A DNA stretch of 64,000 bases from NCBI RefSeq assembly GCF_001535545.1, contig NZ_CP014141.1, positions 434,001 through 498,000 of the forward strand. Reading direction: 5' to 3'. The notes beneath the pieces were generated by a model, which saw only the letters and a program-made list of their open reading frames with translations, was not told the origin of the DNA and searched no databases. This DNA is from Thermus parvatiensis (lineage in GTDB: Bacteria; Deinococcota; Deinococci; Deinococcales; Thermaceae). The position numbers and the translations under genes were made by a program. Shown piece after piece: positions 58,863 to 64,000 of this stretch. Each line of letters opens with the position of its first letter. Positions within the stretch are counted from its first letter, which is position 1.

Positions 58863-59762
58863 ATGAGGGCCGAGCTGCAAGCCGAAACCGAGGCCGAGCG
58901 CCTAGAGCGCCGGGCAAAGCTCCACGAGCTCCTCCACCGCTTGCGGGGAGAGCCGAATGTCCTCCTTCCCTTTCACCAGGCCCTGGCGCTGAGGCCCAAG
59001 GGGGAGCACCCCCTGGGCTTAAGGACCATTGAGGTGGACAAGGTGGTGGGCTCCGTGGACCGCTACGAGGATTTTGACCATCACTTCCTGCCCAAGACCC
59101 CCCACACCCTGGAGCGCTGGAAGCGCCTTCGCGCCTTGCAGCTTTCCGGGGTGGAGTTCCCCCCCATCGAGGTCTACCAGGTGGGGGAGGCCTACTTCGT
59201 CAAGGATGGCAACCACCGGGTGGCCCTGGCCAAGGCCACGGGGCAGAAGTATATAGACGCCTACGTGATCGCCCTAGACGTTCCCGTGCCCGTGGGGGCC
59301 AAGGACACCCTGAAGGACCTGATCCTCAAGGCGGAATACGCCAACTTCCTGGAGAAGACCCGGCTTAAAGAGCTGGTGCCGGAGGCGGAAGACATTCTCT
59401 TTTCTACCCTGGGCCGCTACGATATCCTCCTGGACCACATCGCCACCCGGCGCTACTTCAAGGGCCTCGAGGAGGGCCGGGAGGTTCCTTGGGAGGAGGC
59501 AGTGGTGGACTGGTACCAGAACCTCTACCGGCCCACGGTGGAGGCCATCCGCCGCCTGGGGCTTCTTAAGAACTTCCCCGGCCGCACCGAGGCGGACCTC
59601 TACCTCTGGGTCATGGACCACCGCTACTTCCTGGCCCGGGAGCTCGGGGTGGACCTCTCCCCCGAGGAGGCGGCCCGGAGCTACGAGGCCCGGTTTGGGC
59701 CGTGGTGGAAGCGGATGGGGGGTGGGCTCAAGGCGTGGCTAAGGGCTCGGTGGGGTAAATAG
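58863..59762 (+). CDS. ParB/sulfiredoxin-like domain protein
   Basis: 299 residues. The central motif VYQVGEAYFVKDGNHRVALAKATGQKYIDAYV (about residues 110-140) is the ParB-N/DGNHR pattern; the partner strand is GVEFPPIEV. No helix-turn-helix like that of ParB follows; the C-terminal half is helical (TRLKELVPEAEDILFSTLGRYDILLDHI). Related proteins include DUF4032-like ones with suggested nucleotide binding. Function unknown. ATG 58863 gives the most likely N-terminus (MRAELQAETEAERL). Confidence 0.75.
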   Translation: MRAELQAETEAERLERRAKLHELLHRLRGEPNVLLPFHQALALRPKGEHPLGLRTIEVDKVVGSVDRYEDFDHHFLPKTPHTLERWKRLRALQLSGVEFPPIEVYQVGEAYFVKDGNHRVALAKATGQKYIDAYVIALDVPVPVGAKDTLKDLILKAEYANFLEKTRLKELVPEAEDILFSTLGRYDILLDHIATRRYFKGLEEGREVPWEEAVVDWYQNLYRPTVEAIRRLGLLKNFPGRTEADLYLWVMDHRYFLARELGVDLSPEEAARSYEARFGPWWKRMGGGLKAWLRARWGK

Positions 59763-59805
59763 GCAAGCTTAGCCCTGGCATGTCTTGATGGTTGTTCATC
59801 TGTAC

Positions 59806-59834
59806 TTGACCGTTCCTTACGAGAGCACTAAAAT
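59806..59834 (+). promoter_or_regulatory. Promoter of the CsgG-like operon
   Basis: TTGACC (59806-59811), 17-nt spacer, TAAAAT (59829-59834). Confidence 0.8.
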
Positions 59835-59841
59835 CCTAAAG

Positions 59842-59872
59842 TAGGTGCCTAGAAATTATCCTAGGTGCCTAG
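59842..59872 (+). repeat. Tandem TAGGTGCCTAG repeats in the leader
   Basis: Identical 11-mers at 59842-59852 and 59862-59872, exactly 20 bp apart; each is a CTAGG-TG-CCTAG-type imperfect palindrome. They begin about 8 bp after the -10 and the second lies just before the ribosome-binding site. Confidence 0.75.
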
Positions 59873-59888
59873 GAGTGAGGTGAACCCT

Positions 59889-60611
59889 ATGAGAAAAGGC
59901 CTTGGCCTTCTTGGTGTGGTTTTATTGGCGGTTTTAGCGGCTTGCGCTCCCAGCGTCACCACCAAGACTTCTTCAGGCTTGGAGGGCGAAAATCCCTATG
60001 CCAACTACACGGGGCCACGGGCCAAAGCGGTGGTGGCCAACTTCATCTGCGCGGCAGCCCAGTGCCCTCCGGGCGTTGAGGCTTCCATCTCAGAGCTCTT
60101 GATGACCGCCCTGATCAACACCAACCACTTCATTCTCTACGACCGCTCGGTGCTTGCGCAAATTCAACAAGAAGCCTACCTCGGGGGCAAACCCCTCAAC
60201 TTGCAGGGGGCTGAGCTTTTGGTGGTGGGTTCCATAACCGCTTTTGAGCCCGATGCGGGCGGTACCCGGGGGGGTGGTGGTGGTATTCTGGGGGGCCTCT
60301 TGGGTGCCTTCGGTGGTGGACAGAAACGCTCGTACGTTGCGGTGGACATGCGGATTGTGGACGCCCAAAGCGGCGCTATCGTTTCCGCTTTCCGCGTGGA
60401 GGGCGAGGCCACGGATGTGGATTACGGGGGTCTCCTGGGGATCTTGGGTCCGGGCGCTGCCCTTGGAGGGGGTTTGAAGCAGTACGAGAAGACCCCCATG
60501 GGCAAAGCCTTGGCTGTGATGACCTCTAAGGCGGTGGAGGAGATCATTAAGCGTACACCCAGGAGCTACTTCAAGTATGCGCCGGATGGGAAGCCTTACC
60601 AACAGCCTTAG
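59889..60611 (+). CDS. CsgG-like lipoprotein
   Basis: 240 residues. Lipoprotein signal peptide with lipobox LAAC (Cys about residue 19). Then AKAVVANFICAAAQCPPGVEASISELLMTALINTNHFILYDRSVL, LVVGSITAFEP, a Gly-rich loop (TRGGGGGILGGLLGAFGGG), RSYVAVDMRIVDAQSGAIV and KAVEEIIK: the CsgG/TolB-N type arrangement in which CsgG forms a curli secretion channel. No curli subunit is nearby. Lower GC and mixed codon use compared with neighbours. ATG 59889 with GAGTGAGG upstream. Confidence 0.82.
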   Translation: MRKGLGLLGVVLLAVLAACAPSVTTKTSSGLEGENPYANYTGPRAKAVVANFICAAAQCPPGVEASISELLMTALINTNHFILYDRSVLAQIQQEAYLGGKPLNLQGAELLVVGSITAFEPDAGGTRGGGGGILGGLLGAFGGGQKRSYVAVDMRIVDAQSGAIVSAFRVEGEATDVDYGGLLGILGPGAALGGGLKQYEKTPMGKALAVMTSKAVEEIIKRTPRSYFKYAPDGKPYQQP

Positions 60612-61389
60612 GCGCCTTTTTCTCCTTCTGGCCACCCTGATTTTGGGGATGGCCTTGGGCCAAGGGCCCAAAACCCTCGTCCTTGTGAGCCAAGGTGAGC
60701 ATTGGTGGGATGAGGAGGCGGGTCTTTACGAGGCGGCTTTACGGGAAGAACTCTTGCAGGGGGGCTTTCGGGTGCTGGACGCCGCCCAGGTGCAAAGGGT
60801 GGCGGACCGGCAGCTTCTCACCCGCCTGGTGCAGGGGGACGCCTTGGCGGCCATCACCTTGGCCACCAACTTTAAGGCTGACGCCTTGGTGGTAAGCCGG
60901 GTCTTCACCTCCCGCGTCCTTGCCACTCAGACCAACGTGGCCACCTTCTACACCTACAAGGCTACGGCGGACGTGCGGCTGGTGATGGCCAGTACAGGCC
61001 AAGTGGTGGGCAGTTGGAGTCCGTCCCAGACAGGGACCGGTACCTCCGAGCGGGAAGCGGCTTTTGCGGCCCTGCGCAACCTGGGCAGACAGGTGGGGCA
61101 GGAATTGCGCAAGCAAAACTTTTCCGCTTCGGGAGCCAGCCCCGTGGTTCGCTTGACGGTAACTGGCCTTAAGGGCTTCACCGATGCTTCCGTGCTCCTA
61201 AGGGAGCTTGGAGCTCAGAAGGGTGTGGTCTCGGCTGAGCGTAAAAGCTTCGCCAACGGCGTCCTCGAGGCCGAGGTGGTCTTCCAAGGGTCCGTGGACG
61301 AGCTGGCAGCGCTTCTAGAAAGCCTTCAGCTCCTCCCCTTGGAGGTTACCGAGGTGAGCGGCTTTGCCATAGAGGCCCGGGTACGCTGA
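60577..61389 (+). CDS. Secreted protein of unknown function, partner of the CsgG-like lipoprotein
   Basis: 270 residues. Signal peptide LFLLLATLILGMALGQ. The N-terminal half (LVLVSQGEHWWDEEAGLYEAALREELLQGGFRVLDAAQV ... LATNFKADALVVSRV ... VRLVMASTGQVVGSW) repeats the CsgG/FlgT-like scheme; the C-terminal ~75 residues (VRLTVTGLKGFTDASVLLRELGA ... VFQGSVDELAALLE) form a separate alpha/beta domain found in FlgT-like proteins. It overlaps the upstream gene by 35 bp; ATG 60589 is a possible alternative. Presumably works with CsgG-like in the envelope. Confidence 0.75.
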   Translation: MRRMGSLTNSLRRLFLLLATLILGMALGQGPKTLVLVSQGEHWWDEEAGLYEAALREELLQGGFRVLDAAQVQRVADRQLLTRLVQGDALAAITLATNFKADALVVSRVFTSRVLATQTNVATFYTYKATADVRLVMASTGQVVGSWSPSQTGTGTSEREAAFAALRNLGRQVGQELRKQNFSASGASPVVRLTVTGLKGFTDASVLLRELGAQKGVVSAERKSFANGVLEAEVVFQGSVDELAALLESLQLLPLEVTEVSGFAIEARVR

Positions 61390-61406
61390 GGGGGATGGAT
61401 TTTGAG

Positions 61407-61430
61407 GGGCGGGGGTTTCCCCGCCCTTGA
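61407..61430 (+). terminator. Terminator after the CsgG-like operon
   Basis: GGGCGGGG-GTTT-CCCCGCCC, 8-bp stem, then TTGATTTT. Confidence 0.75.
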
Positions 61431-61464
61431 TTTTGGCCCTGGATCGTCCTTACTCTGTATACAG
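61427..61464 (+). promoter_or_regulatory. GntR promoter with CTGTATACAG operator
   Basis: TTGATT (61427-61432), 18-nt spacer, TACTCT (61451-61456). The perfect 10-bp palindrome CTGTATACAG (61455-61464) overlaps the -10 and ends one base before the ATG. FCD-type GntR regulators commonly bind TNGTATACNA-like sites. Confidence 0.7.
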
Positions 61465-61465
61465 G

Positions 61466-62127
61466 ATGCAGACCCTGGGCTTCCGCCGACCCAACCAGGT
61501 GCGCGAGGCGGTCTACGGCCACCTTAAAGACCTCCTCCTCTCCGGGCGTTTCGCCCCGGGGGAAAGGCTTTCCGAGCCCCTTTTGGCCCAAGAGCTCGGG
61601 GTTTCCCGCACCCCGGTGCGGGAGGCCCTGATGCGCCTAAGTGAGGAGGGGTTGGTGGAACTGGTGCCGGGCAAGGGGGCGAGGGTCAAGGCCTTCACCC
61701 CAGAGGAGGTGGAGGAGGTCTATGGGGTGCGGGCCCTGCTGGAGGGGGAGGCGGCGCGGGAGGCGGCGCTGCGGGCCATGCCTTGGGAGCTGGACGCCCT
61801 GGAGGAGCGCCTCCGGGCCATTGACGAGGCTTCCCCGGAGGACTACCCGAGCAGATGCGCCGGGACCTGGAGTTCCACCGGGCCTTGGTGCGCCTTTCCG
61901 GGAACCGGACCCTATACCGGCTTTACGAGGACCTGCTTTCCACCCTGGCCCTGGCCCGGAGCGCCCTGCCCACCCTTTCCCAGGACGAGGCCACCCGGCG
62001 GGAACACCGGGCCATCCTGATGGCCCTCAGGCGCAAGGACCCCGAGGGAGCCAAGAAGGCGGTGGAGGCCCACGTGTACCGCTTCCGCGACCTGGTGGTG
62101 GCGAAGCTTCGGAAAGGAGGGGTATGA
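61466..62127 (+). CDS. GntR family (FCD) transcriptional regulator (one frame break)
   Basis: About 220 residues after repair. Winged helix: [64 protein letters not shown] is split here only by length; the FCD ligand domain follows ([15 protein letters not shown] ... [25 protein letters not shown] ... [24 protein letters not shown]), with the His residues that hold a metal. The CCC at 61846-61848 needs one more base to read [14 protein letters not shown]. Stop overlaps PRODH start (ATGA), so it probably controls this proline operon and itself. Confidence 0.87.
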
Positions 62128-63047
62128 ACCTAGACCTGGTCTATCGGCAGGCGGTGCTCTCCGTGGCGGGTAATCCCCGGGTGGAGGCCCTCATCAAGGG
62201 GCGGGCGAGGGGCCTGGTGCGCCGCTATGTGGCGGGGGAGACCCTGGAGGAGGCCCTTGGGGTGGCGGAGGCCCTCGAGGCCCAAGGCGTTCACGCCATC
62301 CTGGCCCTCCTGGGGGAGATGGTGCGCTCGGAGGCGGAGGCCAGGGCCTTCCAGGCGGGCATCCTGGAGCTGGTGCGGGCGGTGGCCAGCCGCCCCTGGC
62401 CCAAGTACGTGTCCTTGAAGCTTACCCAGCTGGGCCTGGACCTCTCCGAGGACCTGGCCCTGGAGCTCATGCGGGGGATTCTCCGCGAGGCCGAGCCCAG
62501 GGGCGTCTTCGTGCGCCTGGACATGGAGGACTCCCCCCGGGTGGAGGCCACCTTGCGCCTCTACAAGGCCCTGAGGGAGGAGGGCTTCTCCCAGGTGGGG
62601 ATCGTCCTGCAAAGCTACCTCTACCGCACGGAGAAGGACCTTTTGGACCTCCTGCCCTACCGGCCCAACCTCCGCCTGGTCAAGGGGGCCTACCGGGAGC
62701 CCAAGGAGGTGGCCTTCCCGGACAAGCGCCTCATTGACGCCGAGTACCTGCACCTGGGGAAGCTCGCCCTTAAGGAGGGGCTTTACGTGGCCTTCGCCAC
62801 CCACGACCCCAGGATCATCGCCGAACTCAAGCGCTACACCGAGGCCATGGGGATCCCCAGGTCGCGCTTTGAGTTCCAGTTCCTCTACGGGGTGCGCCCC
62901 GAGGAGCAAAAGCGGCTCGCCCGGGAGGGGTACACGGTGCGGGCCTACGTGCCCTACGGCAGGGACTGGTACCCCTACCTCACCCGGAGGATTGCGGAGA
63001 GGCCGGAGAACCTTTTCCTCGTCCTAAGGAGCCTGGTCTCCGGCTAA
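62124..63047 (+). CDS. Proline dehydrogenase
   Basis: 307 residues, stand-alone FAD-dependent PRODH that oxidises proline to pyrroline-5-carboxylate. Barrel motifs: [66 protein letters not shown] and the C-terminal [14 protein letters not shown] plus [22 protein letters not shown]. Very close by recall to the structurally studied T. thermophilus PRODH. AAAGGAGG precedes ATG 62124. Peripheral membrane flavoenzyme coupled to the respiratory chain. Confidence 0.95.
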   Translation: MNLDLVYRQAVLSVAGNPRVEALIKGRARGLVRRYVAGETLEEALGVAEALEAQGVHAILALLGEMVRSEAEARAFQAGILELVRAVASRPWPKYVSLKLTQLGLDLSEDLALELMRGILREAEPRGVFVRLDMEDSPRVEATLRLYKALREEGFSQVGIVLQSYLYRTEKDLLDLLPYRPNLRLVKGAYREPKEVAFPDKRLIDAEYLHLGKLALKEGLYVAFATHDPRIIAELKRYTEAMGIPRSRFEFQFLYGVRPEEQKRLAREGYTVRAYVPYGRDWYPYLTRRIAERPENLFLVLRSLVSG

Positions 63048-63062
63048 AGGAGGTGAATGAGG

Positions 63063-64000
63063 ATGACGGTGGAACCTTTCCGGAACGAGCCCATTGAGAC
63101 CTTCCAGACGGAGGAGGCCCGGCGCGCCATGCGCGAGGCCCTGAGGCGGGTGCGGGAGGAGTTCGGCCGCCACTACCCCCTCTACATCGGGGGGGAGTGG
63201 GTGGACACGAAGGAGCGCATGGTCTCCCTCAACCCCTCGGCGCCGAGCGAGGTGGTGGGCACCACCGCCAAGGCGGGGAAGGCGGAGGCGGAGGCCGCCC
63301 TCGAGGTCGCCTGGAAGGCCTTCAAGACTTGGAAGGACTGGCCCCAGGAGGACCGGAGCCGCCTCCTCCTCAAGGCGGCGGCCCTCATGCGGCGGCGGAA
63401 GCGGGAGCTGGAGGCCACCTTGGTCTACGAGGTGGGCAAGAACTGGGTGGAGGCCTCCGCGGACGTGGCCGAGGCCATTGACTTCATCGAGTACTACGCC
63501 CGGGCCGCCCTGCGCTACCGCTACCCCGCCGTGGAGGTGGTGCCCTACCCCGGGGAGGACAACGAGAGCTTCTACGTGCCCCTGGGGACCGGGGTGGTCA
63601 TCGCCCCCTGGAACTTCCCCGTGGCCATCTTCACCGGGATGATCATGGGCCCCGTGGCCGTGGGGAACACCGTGATCGCCAAGCCCGCCGAGGACGCTGT
63701 GGTGGTGGGGGCCAAGGTCTTTGAGATCTTCCACGAGGCGGGCTTCCCCCCTGGGGTGGTCAACTTCCTGCCCGGGGTGGGGGAGGAGGTGGGGGCGTAC
63801 CTGGTGGAGCACCCCAGGATCCGCTTCATCAACTTCACGGGGAGCCTCGAGGTGGGCCTGAAGATCTACGAGGCTGCCGGGCGCCTGGCCCCGGGCCAGA
63901 CCTGGTTCAAGCGGGCCTACGTGGAGACCGGGGGCAAGGACGCCATCATCGTGGACGAGACGGCGGACTTTGACCTGGCCGCCGAGGGGGTGGTGGTCTC
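63063..64000 (+). CDS. 1-Pyrroline-5-carboxylate dehydrogenase, 3' truncated by window edge
   Basis: First 312 codons of an NAD-dependent aldehyde dehydrogenase that oxidises glutamate semialdehyde to glutamate. MTVEPFRNEPIETFQTEEARRAM, YYARAALRYRYPAVEVVPYPGEDNESFYVPLG, APWNFPVAIFTGMIMGPVAVGN, NFLPGVGEEVGAYLVEHP, INFTGSLEVGLKIYE and YVETGGKDAIIVDE are seen. The catalytic Cys lies beyond the window. Recall suggests near identity to T. thermophilus P5CDH. ATG 63063 follows AAAGGAGG; 15 bp after PRODH. Confidence 0.95.
   Translation, partial: MTVEPFRNEPIETFQTEEARRAMREALRRVREEFGRHYPLYIGGEWVDTKERMVSLNPSAPSEVVGTTAKAGKAEAEAALEVAWKAFKTWKDWPQEDRSRLLLKAAALMRRRKRELEATLVYEVGKNWVEASADVAEAIDFIEYYARAALRYRYPAVEVVPYPGEDNESFYVPLGTGVVIAPWNFPVAIFTGMIMGPVAVGNTVIAKPAEDAVVVGAKVFEIFHEAGFPPGVVNFLPGVGEEVGAYLVEHPRIRFINFTGSLEVGLKIYEAAGRLAPGQTWFKRAYVETGGKDAIIVDETADFDLAAEGVVV

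Overview
The window is chromosomal DNA of a Thermus, very close to T. thermophilus by recall. It has about 70% GC and strong G/C third-position bias. Overlapping genes are frequent. Many proteins match T. thermophilus families I remember well: FbpA, OsmC, TTHA1623-type metallo-beta-lactamase fold, Ddl, TL5/L25, PRPP synthetase, PRODH/P5CDH and a TaqI/TthHB8I-type restriction-modification pair. Many genes have a TANNNT -10 box only 5-10 nt before the start codon and no Shine-Dalgarno, the leaderless style known in Deinococcus-Thermus. I see no rRNA, tRNA or CRISPR array.

Layout. 1-3.6 kb: end of a maltose-type ABC transporter operon plus a broken GH13 glycosidase. 3.6-15.8 kb: housekeeping genes (mutS2, LOG, murI, metK, a GGDEF protein, speA, a DUF72 protein, an esterase, prs, an M24 peptidase, an IscA-type protein). 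15.8-20 kb: a peptide ABC transporter with a strong promoter and an internal terminator. 20-25.3 kb: truA and an iron(III) ABC transporter (fbpABC), then a metalloenzyme. 25.3-28.5 kb: membrane protein, OsmC, coiled-coil zinc ribbon, MBL hydrolase and rhodanese. 28.5-33.5 kb: two insertion sequences, with hsp20, patB and trmB between them. 33.5-46.5 kb: mtaB, HIT, nucleotide and folate genes, tmk, NIF3, an S9 peptidase, a run of Roadblock/LC7 genes, recR, ybaB and hemB. 46.5-47 kb: a truncated MFS gene next to a small IS200/IS605-like remnant. 47-50.8 kb: a signalling cluster (PP2C phosphatase, Ser/Thr kinase with beta-propeller, odd response regulator). 50.9-55.5 kb: L25, pth, ddl and gyrB. 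55.5-57.6 kb: the TCGA restriction-modification pair. 57.6-64 kb: kbl, a ParB-like protein, a CsgG-like lipoprotein pair, and a GntR-PRODH-P5CDH proline catabolism operon that runs off the end.

About 20 reading-frame breaks occur across some 14 genes, including pth, ddl, mutS2 and fbpC. Nearly all are explained by exactly one missing G or C in a homopolymer run, so I read most as sequencing or assembly indels rather than dead genes. Coordinates below span the repaired genes.

The least explained parts are the three-Roadblock operon with a DUF3467 protein, the PP2C-kinase-response regulator cluster, the IS605-like remnant that could carry an orphan omega RNA, the CsgG-like pair with tandem repeats in its leader, and two intergenic regions where divergent genes share one palindromic -10 sequence.
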